64,000 bases of DNA, taken from Altererythrobacter sp. (GTDB lineage: Bacteria; Pseudomonadota; Alphaproteobacteria; Sphingomonadales; Sphingomonadaceae). How positions within the stretch are numbered: the stretch's first letter is position 1; each line of letters starts with the position of its first letter. The notes below the pieces were generated by a model. It searched no databases and was not told where the DNA came from. It saw only the letters and a program-made list of their open reading frames with translations. The position numbers and the translations under genes were made by a program. This document shows, piece by piece, positions 20,763 through 29,677 of this stretch. Location of the stretch: contig JAFKFN010000009.1 of assembly GCA_017308255.1 (NCBI GenBank), positions 62,001-126,000 on the forward strand, in the 5' to 3' direction.

Positions 20763-21338
20763 ATGCAACTCTGGGTGGGTCTCGGAAATCCCGGTCCGCG
20801 CTATGCGATGCACCGGCACAACGTGGGCTTCATGGCGATCGACGTGATCGCCGAGATGCACACCTTCGGCCCGGTGCAGAAGAAGTTCCAGGGCTGGTTC
20901 CAGGAAGGCCGGATCGGCGGCAGCCGGATCCTGCTGCTCAAGCCGGCCACTTTCATGAACGAAAGCGGCCGCTCGGTCAGCGAGGCGATGCGCTTCTTCA
21001 AGCTGGGCGTGGAGGCGCTGACCGTGTTCCACGACGAGCTCGACCTGGCGCCGTTCAAGGTCAAGGTGAAGCGCGGCGGCGGCACCGCCGGGCACAACGG
21101 GCTGCGCTCGATCGACCAGCACCTGGGGCCGGACTTCCGCCGGGTGCGCATCGGGATCGGCCATCCGGGACACAAGGACCGCGTGACCGGCCATGTCCTC
21201 GGCAATTACGCCAAGGCGGAGATGGACGATCTCGTGGAAATGCTCGGCGCAATCGGCAGCGAGGCGGAATGGCTGGCGAAGGACGACGACGCGCGGTTCA
21301 TGAACGACGTGGCGATGAGGCAGCAGGACCGAGATTGA
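20763..21338 (+). CDS. pth: Peptidyl-tRNA hydrolase
   Basis: A 191-residue Pth that recycles peptidyl-tRNA released from stalled ribosomes. Family motifs: WVGLGNPGPRYAMHRHNVGF with catalytic His20, KPATFMNESGRSV, FHDELDLAPFKVK and GGGTAGHNGLRSI, then FRRVRIGIG. It has normal length and a good ribosome-binding site (agaggg). It lies between rplY and ychF. Confidence 0.97.
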   Translation: MQLWVGLGNPGPRYAMHRHNVGFMAIDVIAEMHTFGPVQKKFQGWFQEGRIGGSRILLLKPATFMNESGRSVSEAMRFFKLGVEALTVFHDELDLAPFKVKVKRGGGTAGHNGLRSIDQHLGPDFRRVRIGIGHPGHKDRVTGHVLGNYAKAEMDDLVEMLGAIGSEAEWLAKDDDARFMNDVAMRQQDRD

Positions 21339-21377
21339 GCCGGCCTCGGGTGGAACGCTGGCGTCAGACGGTGCGCG

Positions 21378-21716
21378 CTAGTAGCTCGCTCCGTCGATCA
21401 GGCGGCGCGGCAACTCGCGCCACAAGGCGGGATCGAACATCCTGAGGTTGATCCCCATGCGCGGATAGGCGGGATCGGTCGGCGTCCAGTGCGTGATGCA
21501 GCCGCAAGTGGGGCAATGCCACAGGTCGAGCGCGCGATCGCCCTGCTGGTACGAGACACCCTCGCCTTCCACGGCAACCGCGGCGGACGGGCAATAATGC
21601 CACAGCCCGGCGGTACGCCGGCATATCGAGCAATTGCATTCGCTCGCTTCAACTGGCGTTTCGTGCAGGGTCAGGCGAATCCGCCCGCAATGGCAGCTTC
21701 CGCTATGCTGGCTCAT
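21378..21716 (-). CDS. GFA/CENP-V family zinc protein
   Basis: A 112-residue protein of the GFA (glutathione-dependent formaldehyde-activating) superfamily. Its zinc cysteines are visible in GSCHCG (~7-12), CNCSICRR (~28-35) and HCPTCG (~67-72). The family includes S-(hydroxymethyl)glutathione synthase, but most short members have no proven activity, so only family membership is claimed. It is encoded against the direction of its neighbours pth and ychF. Confidence 0.85.
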   Translation of the reverse strand: MSQHSGSCHCGRIRLTLHETPVEASECNCSICRRTAGLWHYCPSAAVAVEGEGVSYQQGDRALDLWHCPTCGCITHWTPTDPAYPRMGINLRMFDPALWRELPRRLIDGASY

Positions 21717-21927
21717 CCTTCACACGTCCTCCAGGCAGGCGGCTATCGGCTCGCTGGCTGGGCCAAGCCCCGTCCAACCGGTCTGCGCCTATCGCCGCTT
21801 GATTGAGTTGCTTTTACGCTGCGCGGGAAGGTCGGCAAAGTATCGAAAGCGGTCATCGACGCTCGAGCCTAGCTTTTCCGCCCAGCACCGCTTATCCGCG
21901 CGCCAAACCTCACCTCCGGAGTTATTC

Positions 21928-23028
21928 ATGGGTTTCCGCTGCGGGATCGTGGGCCTGCCGAATGTCGGCAAGTCGACCTTGTTCAATGCCCTGACCGAGA
22001 CGCAGGCAGCGCAGGCGGCCAATTATCCGTTCTGCACGATCGAGCCCAACGTGGGCCAGGTCGCGGTGCCGGATGAGCGGCTGGACAAGCTGGCGGCCAT
22101 CGCCGGCAGCGCCAAGATCATTCCCACGCAGCTCGCTTTCGTGGACATCGCCGGGCTGGTCAAAGGCGCCAGCAAGGGCGAAGGCCTGGGCAACCAGTTC
22201 CTGGGCAATATCCGCGAGGTGGATGCGATCGTCCATGTGCTCCGCTGTTTCGAGGATGACGATATCCAACATGTCGCCAACAAGGTCGATCCGCTGAGCG
22301 ATGCCGAAGTGGTGGAGACCGAGCTGATGCTGGCCGATCTCGAAAGCCTGGAAAAGCGCGTGCCCGCGGCGGCCAAGAAGGCCACCGGCGGCGACAAGGA
22401 AGCGAAGATCATGACCAGCGTGCTGGGCCAAGCGCTGGACCTGCTGCGCGACGGCAAGCCCGCGCGGCTGACGGAGCCGAAGGACGACGAGGAAGCGCGC
22501 GTGTTCGCCCAGGCGCAGCTATTGACCGCCAAGCCCGTGCTGTACGTGTGCAATGTCGCCGAGGAAGATGCGGCGAAGGGCAATGCCTTGTCGGACCAGG
22601 TGTTCGAGAAGGCGAAGGCCGAAGGCGCGCAGGCGGTGGTGGTCTCGGCCGCTATCGAAGCCGAGCTGGTGGGGATGGACCCGGAAGAACGGGCCGAATA
22701 CCTGAAGGAGCTGGGGCTGGATGAAACCGGCCTCGCCCGCGTGATCCGCGCCGGATACGAGCTGCTGGGCCTGAAGACCTTCTTCACCGTGGGCCCCAAG
22801 GAAGCGCGCGCGTGGACGTTCCACACCGGGGCCAAGGCGCCGCAGGCGGCGGGGGAAATCCATACGGACTTCGAGAAGGGGTTCATCCGCGCCGAGACGA
22901 TCGCTTATGGCGACTACGTGGCGCTGAGCGGCGAAGCCGGCGCGCGCGAAGCGGGCAAGCTGCGCCAGGAAGGCAAGGACTACGTCGTCCAGGACGGCGA
23001 CGTGCTGCACTTCAAGTTCAACGTTTGA
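21928..23028 (+). CDS. ychF: Ribosome-associated ATPase/GTPase YchF
   Basis: A 366-residue Obg-family P-loop protein that hydrolyses ATP better than GTP and binds ribosomes. It has G1 GLPNVGKST, FCTIEPN, and G3 DIAGLVKGAS; the C-terminal TGS domain (RAWTFHTGAKAPQAAGEIH to YVVQDGDVLHFKFNV) is complete. The ATG at 21928 matches the universal MGFxCGIVGLPN start and follows ccggag. Long in-frame sequence upstream (from about 21634) is not part of the protein. Confidence 0.95.
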   Translation: MGFRCGIVGLPNVGKSTLFNALTETQAAQAANYPFCTIEPNVGQVAVPDERLDKLAAIAGSAKIIPTQLAFVDIAGLVKGASKGEGLGNQFLGNIREVDAIVHVLRCFEDDDIQHVANKVDPLSDAEVVETELMLADLESLEKRVPAAAKKATGGDKEAKIMTSVLGQALDLLRDGKPARLTEPKDDEEARVFAQAQLLTAKPVLYVCNVAEEDAAKGNALSDQVFEKAKAEGAQAVVVSAAIEAELVGMDPEERAEYLKELGLDETGLARVIRAGYELLGLKTFFTVGPKEARAWTFHTGAKAPQAAGEIHTDFEKGFIRAETIAYGDYVALSGEAGAREAGKLRQEGKDYVVQDGDVLHFKFNV

Positions 23029-23092
23029 CACGCAAGCGGCGCCGGAGCCGAAGCTCCCGCGCCGCCAGCATGGTCGCCTGCCTGAAAGAAAC

Positions 23093-24379
23093 TCAGGCGC
23101 GGCTTTCGGCGTAGGCGGTCCAGAGACGCGCGAGGGTAGAGCGGGCGCCGGAGACCTGGCCGAAGGTGGCCTTCGCCTCGTCCAGCTTGCCCTGCTGCAC
23201 TTGCGCGATGCCGAGCCGCGTCAGCACGGTGTCACGATCGACACCGCCCTTGGTGAGCGCGAGCTGGAGCATCTCCTCGGCCTTCGGGAAGTCTTCAAGC
23301 GCGAGATAGAGCTCGCCCGCGTTCTGGGCCGGCTTGCCATTGGCGGCGCCGGCCGCATCGGCAGCGTACTGCGCGGCATCGGCCGGCTCTTTAGACGCAC
23401 GGGCGTCCACCAGTTCCTTGGTCGAGCTGTAGAACGGATCGCTGTCGCTGAACACGCCGGCGCTCTTGCCGGCGGCGAGGACGCGGCCGACTTCGTTGGC
23501 CATGATCCGGGGATCGGCCACTTCGACGTAGGTTTCGTATTCCGCGCGCCCGGTCATCGAATCGGTCAGGGCCATCAGCCGCAGCAGGTCGAGCTGGGCC
23601 TGCTTGTCTTCCGGCTGGAGTGCGGCGACGACTTGCAGGGCCTTGGTCCAGTTATCCTTGGTGGGGGCCTGCGCCACGAGCAGGGCCGACCAGGCGGCCG
23701 CTTCATCGGGCATCTTCTGCTGGTAGGCGATCGCGAGCGGCCGTTCCAGCCATGCCTGGCGGACTTCCTGACCGGCGGCGTTGCGTTCGCTGACCGTCTT
23801 GCGCAGGAAATCGAAGCCTTCCTTGTTGCGGCCTTCCTTGAAATAGGATTCCGCGATCAGGCCCCAGGGATCCTGCTTCTCGGCGAAATTGCCGGCGAAC
23901 CCGGCGTCGATGGATGCCTGCAGCTCCTTACGGGCCACTTCGAAGTTCTGCTCGTCATAAGCAAAGCCGCCGAGGAAATAGTGGAGCAGGCCGGCGTTTT
24001 CGCCCGCCCGGCCGCTTTCCAGCATGAGCTGCATGCCCTGCTTCTGCAGCGCCTTGTCCGAAGCTTTCGCACCGAGCTGGAGAATGATGTTGCCGGCGAA
24101 GAAGCGGTCATAGTCGCTTTTCACCGCAGCCACGAGGCCCGACACCTGCGCCTTCGCGCCCGCATAGTCGCCCGAGGTGTTCACCGCTTCGGCGAAGGGC
24201 TGATAGACTTTCTCGAAATCCTTGCTGAGCGACTGGTTCTGGGCCTGCTGTGCGAGGGCCGGCGCGCTCAAAACCGCGGTGCCCGCAGCGACGGCGCCGG
24301 TGAAGCCAATCGCCATCGCGACAGCCGACACGAACGCTCGGGAGGATTTCTGGCGCTCGAATCTGAAGGTGCGAAGCAT
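23093..24379 (-). CDS. Exported TPR-like helical repeat protein
   Basis: A 428-residue protein with a long signal peptide (basic MLRTFRFERQKSSR, hydrophobic stretch, cleavage after APALA near 44). The remainder is alpha-helical with TPR-like repeats, for example AGELYLALEDFPKAEEMLQLAL and RLGIAQVQQGKLDEAKATF near the C-terminus. It is probably a periplasmic scaffold; no partner is evident. The ATG at 24379 follows caggagag. It converges with ychF and diverges from gyrA. Confidence 0.75.
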   Translation of the reverse strand: MLRTFRFERQKSSRAFVSAVAMAIGFTGAVAAGTAVLSAPALAQQAQNQSLSKDFEKVYQPFAEAVNTSGDYAGAKAQVSGLVAAVKSDYDRFFAGNIILQLGAKASDKALQKQGMQLMLESGRAGENAGLLHYFLGGFAYDEQNFEVARKELQASIDAGFAGNFAEKQDPWGLIAESYFKEGRNKEGFDFLRKTVSERNAAGQEVRQAWLERPLAIAYQQKMPDEAAAWSALLVAQAPTKDNWTKALQVVAALQPEDKQAQLDLLRLMALTDSMTGRAEYETYVEVADPRIMANEVGRVLAAGKSAGVFSDSDPFYSSTKELVDARASKEPADAAQYAADAAGAANGKPAQNAGELYLALEDFPKAEEMLQLALTKGGVDRDTVLTRLGIAQVQQGKLDEAKATFGQVSGARSTLARLWTAYAESRA

Positions 24380-24675
24380 ATTTCCAAACTCTCCTGCAGG
24401 AATATATCGCCCCTGGGCGGGGCCGGTTTTCCGTTTGCGCGCGCTGTGCCCAGTAACACGATGAATTGCAATTACTCCTGGCAATCCGGCGCTGAATGCC
24501 AATTTAACGGATAGCGGGGCGACCATTCAGCCAATGTGACACACGGCGGCAGCAAGTGTGGAAAAAGGGCTGAGCGGCCGGTCTCGCGCCCCCGCTCCGC
24601 TGGCCTGCCCAACCTCTTTGGCCTAGGGCCTTTGCGACAAGACGAAACGACAACAAGACGGGTTAACCCTCGCAG
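24380..24675. other. Divergent promoter region of the TPR gene and gyrA
   Basis: A 296-bp non-coding gap between two divergent genes. It contains an 8-bp inverted repeat, gctgaatg/cattcagc (24491-24498/24524-24531), and the short palindrome aattgcaatt (24464-24473). No convincing promoter hexamers could be assigned. Confidence 0.4.
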
Positions 24676-27459
24676 GTGAACGACACGACTGATACCCTTG
24701 ATCCCCCGGCCCCGCCGGAGGAGTTCGATCGCATCGACATCGTCGATGAGATGAAGACGAGCTATCTCGATTACGCGATGAGCGTAATCGTGAGCCGCGC
24801 GCTGCCCGACGTGCGCGACGGCCTGAAGCCCGTCCACCGGCGCATCCTGTGGGCCTGCCACGAAGGCGGGTTCGTGCCCGGCCGCCCCTATCGCAAGAGC
24901 GCCAAGATCACCGGCGACACGATGGGCAACTATCACCCGCACGGCAACCAGGCGATCTACGACGCGCTGGCCCGCATGGCGCAGCCATGGTCGATGCGCG
25001 TGCCGCTGATCGACGGCCAGGGCAACTTCGGCTCGATGGACCCCGATCCGCCCGCCGCCGAACGGTATACCGAGGCGCGCCTGGCCAAGTCGGCGATGGC
25101 GCTGCTGGAAGATATCGACAAGGACACGGTCGATTTCGTCGACAACTATGACGGATCGCAGCGCGAACCTTCGGTGCTGCCCGCCCGCTTCCCCAACCTG
25201 CTGGTCAACGGCGCCGGCGGCATCGCGGTGGGCATGGCCACCAATATCCCGCCGCACAACCTGGGTGAGGTGATCGACGGCTGCCTGGCGATGATCGACA
25301 ATCCGGGGATCACCTCGGAAGAGCTGATCGAATATATCCCCGGCCCCGATTTCCCCACCGCGCCGCTGATCCTGGGCAGCGCGGGCAGCCGGGCGGCCTA
25401 TACCACAGGGCGTGGCTCGGTGCTCCAGCGCTGCCGCCACACGATCGAGGAAGGCCGCGGCGACAAGCGCTCCATCGTGCTGACCAGCATTCCCTATCAG
25501 GTTGGTAAGGCCGGCCTGGTGGAAAAGATCGCCGAGGCGGCGAAGGACAAGCGGATCGAAGGCGTTTCCGACGTCCGCGACGAATCCAACCGCGAAGGCG
25601 TGCGCGTGGTGATCGACCTGAAGCGCGACGCCACGCCGGAAGTGGTGCTCAACCAGATCTGGCGGCATACCCCCGCCCAGGCGAGCTTCCCCGCCAATAT
25701 GCTGGCGATCCGCGGCGGGCGGCCTGAAACACTGGCCCTGCGCGACATCATCCAGGCCTTCATCCAGTTCCGCGAACAGGTCATCACCCGGCGCACCAAG
25801 TTCGAACTGAACAAGGCGCGCGACCGGGCGCATATCCTGCTCGGCCTGGTGGTCGCGGTGTCGAACCTCGACGAAGTGGTGGCAATGATCCGCGGATCGG
25901 CCAACCCGGCCGATGCCCGTGCCAGGCTGCTGGCGAAGGAATGGCCGACTGGCGAGATCGCACCCTACCTCGCGCTGGTGGAGGCCGTGGAGCCGAACCT
26001 GGGCGCGGCGGAAGGATATTATCGCCTGTCCGAAGCGCAAGTGAGGGCGATCCTCGAATTGCGCCTCCACCGCCTGACGGCGCTCGGCCGTGACGAAATC
26101 GGCGACGAGCTCAAGGAACTGGCCGGCCGGATCGAGGAATACCTGGCCATTCTCGCCGACCGCCGCCGTCTTTACGAGGTGATGCGGCAGGAACTCACCG
26201 AAATCCGCGAGGCCTTCGCGAGCCCGCGCCTCAGCGAGATCGCGCCGGCTTGGGACGGGATCGAGGACGAGGACCTGATCGAGCGCGACGAGATGGTCGT
26301 GACGGTCACCCTGGACGGCTATATCAAGCGGACCCCGCTTTCCACCTTCCGCGCCCAGAACCGGGGCGGAAAGGGTCGCGCCGGCATGGCGACCAAGGAA
26401 GAAGACGCGGTGAGCGAGATGTTCGTCACCAGCACGCACAATCCGGTGCTGTTCTTCTCCACCGCCGGCAAGGTCTATCGCCTGAAGGTCTGGCGGCTGC
26501 CCGAAGGCGGCCCGGCGACGCGCGGGCGGCCGATCGTCAACCTGCTGCCGGCGCTCGACCAGGGCGAAACCATCGCCGCCGTGCTGCCGCTGCCGGAGGA
26601 CGAGGATAGCTGGGGCGCGCTCAACGTGATGTTCGCCACCGCGAAGGGGGTGGTGCGGCGCAATTCCATGGCGAGCTTCACCAATATCCCGCGCGGCGGC
26701 AAGATCGCCATGCGGTTCGATGAAGGCTCCGACGATCGGCTGATCGGGGTGGCATTGCTCGAGCCGGAGAACGATGTCCTGCTGGCGAGCCGCCAGGGCA
26801 AGGCGATCCGCTTCCAGGCCGAGGACGCGCGCGAATATTCCGGGACTTACGGGGCCGGCGTGCGCGGAATGCGGCTGGCCCAAGGCGACGAGGTCATTTC
26901 GCTGTCGATCCTGCGCCGCGGCGCCATGCGCAGCCAGGAAGAGCGCGAGGAATACCTGCGCTTCGCCCCGTGGAAGGCCGAACGGGATGGCGAACCAAAG
27001 CTGCCGCCGGAACGCTTCGAGGAACTTGCCGCCGTGGAGCAGTTCATCCTCACGGTCTGCGCCAATGGCTATGGCAAGCTGTCGACGGCCTACGAATACC
27101 GGCGCACGGGCCGCGGGGGCCAGGGCATCGTCAACATCGACAACATCGCCCGCAACGGGCCGGTGGTGGCTAGCTTCACCGCGACCAAGGCGGATCAGCT
27201 CATGCTGGTGACCAACCAGGCCAAGCTGATCCGCATCGCGCTCGACAGCCTGCGGGTGATCGGGCGCGGCTCCGCCGGCGTGCGGCTGTTCAACGTCGCG
27301 GATGGCGAGCACGTGGTCAGCGCGGTGCGGCTGGACGAGCAGGAAGCGCCCGAAAACGAGGCCGAGGAAGCGGTGGTCGAGGAAATGCTGGGCCGGGGCA
27401 CCGCGGAAACGCCGCCCGCGCCGACGCGGGACCGCGACGAGAGCGAGGACGAAAGCTAA
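24676..27459 (+). CDS. gyrA: DNA gyrase subunit A
   Basis: A 927-residue gyrase A subunit. It has the winged-helix breakage region ([20 protein letters not shown]), catalytic Tyr in [10 protein letters not shown] and the C-terminal wrapping domain with the GyrA box QNRGGKG, which separates it from ParC. It starts with GTG; no upstream ATG fits. The tail is strongly acidic (DRDESEDES). The quinolone region reads [10 protein letters not shown], so residues equivalent to E. coli Asp82-Ser83 are Asn91-Gln92 while Asp87 is kept (Asp96). Confidence 0.96.
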   Translation: MNDTTDTLDPPAPPEEFDRIDIVDEMKTSYLDYAMSVIVSRALPDVRDGLKPVHRRILWACHEGGFVPGRPYRKSAKITGDTMGNYHPHGNQAIYDALARMAQPWSMRVPLIDGQGNFGSMDPDPPAAERYTEARLAKSAMALLEDIDKDTVDFVDNYDGSQREPSVLPARFPNLLVNGAGGIAVGMATNIPPHNLGEVIDGCLAMIDNPGITSEELIEYIPGPDFPTAPLILGSAGSRAAYTTGRGSVLQRCRHTIEEGRGDKRSIVLTSIPYQVGKAGLVEKIAEAAKDKRIEGVSDVRDESNREGVRVVIDLKRDATPEVVLNQIWRHTPAQASFPANMLAIRGGRPETLALRDIIQAFIQFREQVITRRTKFELNKARDRAHILLGLVVAVSNLDEVVAMIRGSANPADARARLLAKEWPTGEIAPYLALVEAVEPNLGAAEGYYRLSEAQVRAILELRLHRLTALGRDEIGDELKELAGRIEEYLAILADRRRLYEVMRQELTEIREAFASPRLSEIAPAWDGIEDEDLIERDEMVVTVTLDGYIKRTPLSTFRAQNRGGKGRAGMATKEEDAVSEMFVTSTHNPVLFFSTAGKVYRLKVWRLPEGGPATRGRPIVNLLPALDQGETIAAVLPLPEDEDSWGALNVMFATAKGVVRRNSMASFTNIPRGGKIAMRFDEGSDDRLIGVALLEPENDVLLASRQGKAIRFQAEDAREYSGTYGAGVRGMRLAQGDEVISLSILRRGAMRSQEEREEYLRFAPWKAERDGEPKLPPERFEELAAVEQFILTVCANGYGKLSTAYEYRRTGRGGQGIVNIDNIARNGPVVASFTATKADQLMLVTNQAKLIRIALDSLRVIGRGSAGVRLFNVADGEHVVSAVRLDEQEAPENEAEEAVVEEMLGRGTAETPPAPTRDRDESEDES

Positions 27460-27848
27460 GCGAGCCGCTGGCGGAACCAGGCGGCGACTTCGTCCTCGCC
27501 CAGTTCCCCGGCGGCGAGCTGCTGCATCATGATCGTGGCCTCGGCCTTGTCGAAATGCAGCTCTCCATCATTGAGCCGCAGGAACAGGCGCGCGGCAACC
27601 CAGGCCGTACGTTTGTTGCCATCGACAAACGGGTGGTTGCGAGCGATGCCGAACGCATAAGCGGCCGCCATCGCGGCGAGATCGGGCTCGCTATAATGAA
27701 GCAGGTTCTGCGGGCGAGCCAGCGCGCTTTCGAGCAATCCGGCGTCACGGACCCCCTCGCCCCCGCCGTGCTCCGCCAACTGGCGATCATGCACAGCTTC
27801 GGCCATCTGGCGCGTAAGCCAGGCGATCCCGCTCTTCGGCCCGCTCAT
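27456..27848 (-). CDS. doc: Doc/Fic-type toxin of a toxin-antitoxin pair
   Basis: A 130-residue death-on-curing protein. It has the Doc/Fic active motif HPFVDGNKRTA (~72-82), which differs from AMPylating Fic (HxFxxGNGR) and matches Doc, a kinase that inactivates EF-Tu. The upstream HDRQLAEHGG is typical of Doc. Its start overlaps the antitoxin stop by 4 nt. It ends tail-to-tail with gyrA, overlapping by 3 bp. All catalytic residues are present, so it should be active. Confidence 0.88.
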   Translation of the reverse strand: MSGPKSGIAWLTRQMAEAVHDRQLAEHGGGEGVRDAGLLESALARPQNLLHYSEPDLAAMAAAYAFGIARNHPFVDGNKRTAWVAARLFLRLNDGELHFDKAEATIMMQQLAAGELGEDEVAAWFRQRLA

Positions 27849-28075
27849 TTGGCGAGGACGCGCAGGATATCGCGATCCTCGTGCATGATCTCTTCGGCGA
27901 GTTCCATTGCCCGGGCAAATTCCGGATCATACTTGCCGATGGTGAATTCGCCGTTGGGCCGTTCGACCAGATGCAGTTCATCCCCCTGCTCCACACGAAG
28001 GCGTGCGAGCACTTCCTTGGGGAGGACGAGGCCGGTCGAATTGCCAACCTTGATGAGCTTAGCCTTTGCGTTCAT
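27845..28075 (-). CDS. AbrB/MazE-type antitoxin
   Basis: A 76-residue protein. Its N-terminal swapped-hairpin AbrB DNA-binding domain (KLIKVGNSTGLVLPKEVLARLRVEQGDELHL) is followed by a charged C-terminal tail that would hold the toxin. It lies directly upstream of doc with a 4-nt overlap. No ribosome-binding site precedes the ATG; instead a promoter lies so close that the mRNA is probably leaderless. Confidence 0.88.
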   Translation of the reverse strand: MNAKAKLIKVGNSTGLVLPKEVLARLRVEQGDELHLVERPNGEFTIGKYDPEFARAMELAEEIMHEDRDILRVLAK

Positions 28076-28079
28076 ACGT

Positions 28080-28109
28080 GTGTTATAACACGCTTCCGAT
28101 AAATCTCAA
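28080..28109 (-). promoter_or_regulatory. Antitoxin-toxin promoter with operator over the -10
   Basis: On the minus strand, TTGAGA (28104-28109) and TATAAC (28082-28087) are separated by 16 bp. The -10 lies inside the perfect 12-bp palindrome GTGTTATAACAC (28080-28091), a likely AbrB/MazE-type operator. Transcription should start about 7 nt downstream of the -10, on or next to the antitoxin ATG (28075). Confidence 0.65.
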
Positions 28110-28117
28110 GCATCCCC

Positions 28118-28148
28118 TTGACCCTCACGCGGCGTGAGGGACTATCGA
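28118..28148 (+). promoter_or_regulatory. MerR-type promoter/operator
   Basis: TTGACC (28118-28123) and TATCGA (28143-28148) are separated by 19 bp, the over-long spacer typical of MerR-activated promoters. The spacer region holds the palindrome CCCTCACGC-G-GCGTGAGGG (28122-28140). It lies just upstream of the MerR-TipAS gene, so autoregulation is expected. Confidence 0.75.
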
Positions 28149-28172
28149 GCTGTCCTGCGGAAGGACGAAGGC

Positions 28173-28949
28173 ATGGGCACATATACCGTCACGCAGCTGG
28201 CCAGGCTCTCGGGAGTCTCGGTCCGCACGCTGCATCACTATGACGAGATCGGCCTGCTCAAGCCGGCGTTCATCGGCGAGAACCGCTATCGTTATTACGG
28301 GCGCGAGGAGCTGCTGCGCCTGCAGGACATCCTGTTCCACCGCGAGCTGGGCGTGCCGTTGCAGGAGATCGCACGGCTGCTCGACCTTCAGGGAAGCGAT
28401 CGCGTGGCCATCCTTCGCGAGCATCGCGACTGGCTGGCCGAGCGGGTTGAGCGTTCTCGCCAGCTCCTTGCCACGATCGACCGCACGATCGCGGAACTGA
28501 ACGGAGAAGGCACGATGGACGACAAGGCACTCTACGAGGGCTTTTCGCCCGAGAAGCAGGCTGAATACGAGGATTGGCTGGTGGACCGCTTCGGCGGCGA
28601 GATGCGCCAGCGGATCGAGGACAGCAAAGCCAAGGTCGCCTCACTGGGCAAGGAAGGCCTGGCCACCCGTATGGCCGAAGGCGAGGCGGCCACTGTCCCT
28701 CTCGCCAAGGCGTTCCAGCATGGCGTTGCGCCGGAAGACCCCGCAAACAGTCCCTTGCTCGCGCGGCATCACGCCTGGATTGCCGAGATGTGGGACCGGG
28801 CCTGCCCGCCGCAGGCCTACGCCGGACTGGCCGACCTCTATCTCGCACATCCCGATTTCCGCACGACCTTCGACGGCAAGGCCGGAGCCGGCTTCCTCGA
28901 TTGGCTGGTGACGGCGATGAAGGCCTATGCTGGCCGGCTGCCTGCCTAG
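28173..28949 (+). CDS. MerR family regulator with TipAS effector domain
   Basis: A 258-residue regulator. Residues 1-70 form the MerR winged helix ([36 protein letters not shown]); a coiled linker to ~115 follows; residues ~130-255 match the TipAS ligand-binding domain ([27 protein letters not shown]). TipA proteins sense thiopeptides and other drugs. The ATG at 28173 has gaaggacgaagg upstream. It is back to back with the toxin-antitoxin operon. No efflux target is adjacent. Confidence 0.88.
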   Translation: MGTYTVTQLARLSGVSVRTLHHYDEIGLLKPAFIGENRYRYYGREELLRLQDILFHRELGVPLQEIARLLDLQGSDRVAILREHRDWLAERVERSRQLLATIDRTIAELNGEGTMDDKALYEGFSPEKQAEYEDWLVDRFGGEMRQRIEDSKAKVASLGKEGLATRMAEGEAATVPLAKAFQHGVAPEDPANSPLLARHHAWIAEMWDRACPPQAYAGLADLYLAHPDFRTTFDGKAGAGFLDWLVTAMKAYAGRLPA

Positions 28950-29632
28950 TTATTGACCACTACGCGCAGTTCGGGATCGCGCTTGCGCAGTGTCTGTGCG
29001 ATTCCCGTCGCGATCAGGAACTGGCCCAGGTAGTAGATCGGCCAGGCCATGACTTGCGGCACCACGCTGTATTGCAGCGGGCCGGTCTCGGCGAAGATCA
29101 GCAGGTCGGACAGCAGGAACAGCGCAGCCCCTGCCCCTACCCGGTAGCGCGAGAACACGCTGGCCCAGGCACTCGCCGCCATCGCGCCGAGGGCGAGCGC
29201 GTAAAGCGCGAGGTTGGGCGCCTGGGCGCGGTCGGCGGGCATGAACCAGGCGATGATCGGCGTCAGCAGCAGCATGGCCGCCACCGTGCCTTTCTGCGTC
29301 GGCGACAAGGCGGCGCGGCGATTGCGCAGGTAAACGCCCATCGCCATCACGTGATAGGCGAAGAACAGCAGGCCGCCGATCGTGCGGTCGAACGTCACTT
29401 CGAGCGCCATGTCGCCCAGGGCGGCCGCGCCGAAGGCCCAGGCCATCAGCCGCGCATCGGGGCTGGAATGGCGCTGCCACAGATAGACCGCGAGCAATCC
29501 CGCCGCGGCACCCTTGATCGGGATCAGGTACAATTCCGGGAACGGCCCCCAGCGCAGGTAATAAAACGCCAGTGCGGCGGCGATGCTGGCCAGCAGCAGC
29601 GGGCGTTTCTCGGCCAGGGCGCGTCTCGACAT
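28946..29632 (-). CDS. Lysoplasmalogenase / YhhN (TMEM86) family membrane protein
   Basis: A 228-residue protein with about eight hydrophobic helices, of the YhhN family (human TMEM86B is a lysoplasmalogenase). Conserved polar residues lie within helices: [19 protein letters not shown] and [10 protein letters not shown]. The bacterial substrate is uncertain. The start [10 protein letters not shown] at 29632 gives a basic N-terminus and a complete first helix. It converges with merR, overlapping by 3 bp, and is divergent from trmFO. Confidence 0.8.
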   Translation of the reverse strand: MSRRALAEKRPLLLASIAAALAFYYLRWGPFPELYLIPIKGAAAGLLAVYLWQRHSSPDARLMAWAFGAAALGDMALEVTFDRTIGGLLFFAYHVMAMGVYLRNRRAALSPTQKGTVAAMLLLTPIIAWFMPADRAQAPNLALYALALGAMAASAWASVFSRYRVGAGAALFLLSDLLIFAETGPLQYSVVPQVMAWPIYYLGQFLIATGIAQTLRKRDPELRVVVNN

Positions 29633-29677
29633 GCCCTTCCCTTGACGCTTCGGCACGCCGGGAGCAAGCGCGCGTGC

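Noticed and set aside
24472-27312. A 946-codon minus-strand frame opposite gyrA
   Set aside because: Low-complexity His/Arg/Gln composition and fully antisense to an unmistakable gyrA.
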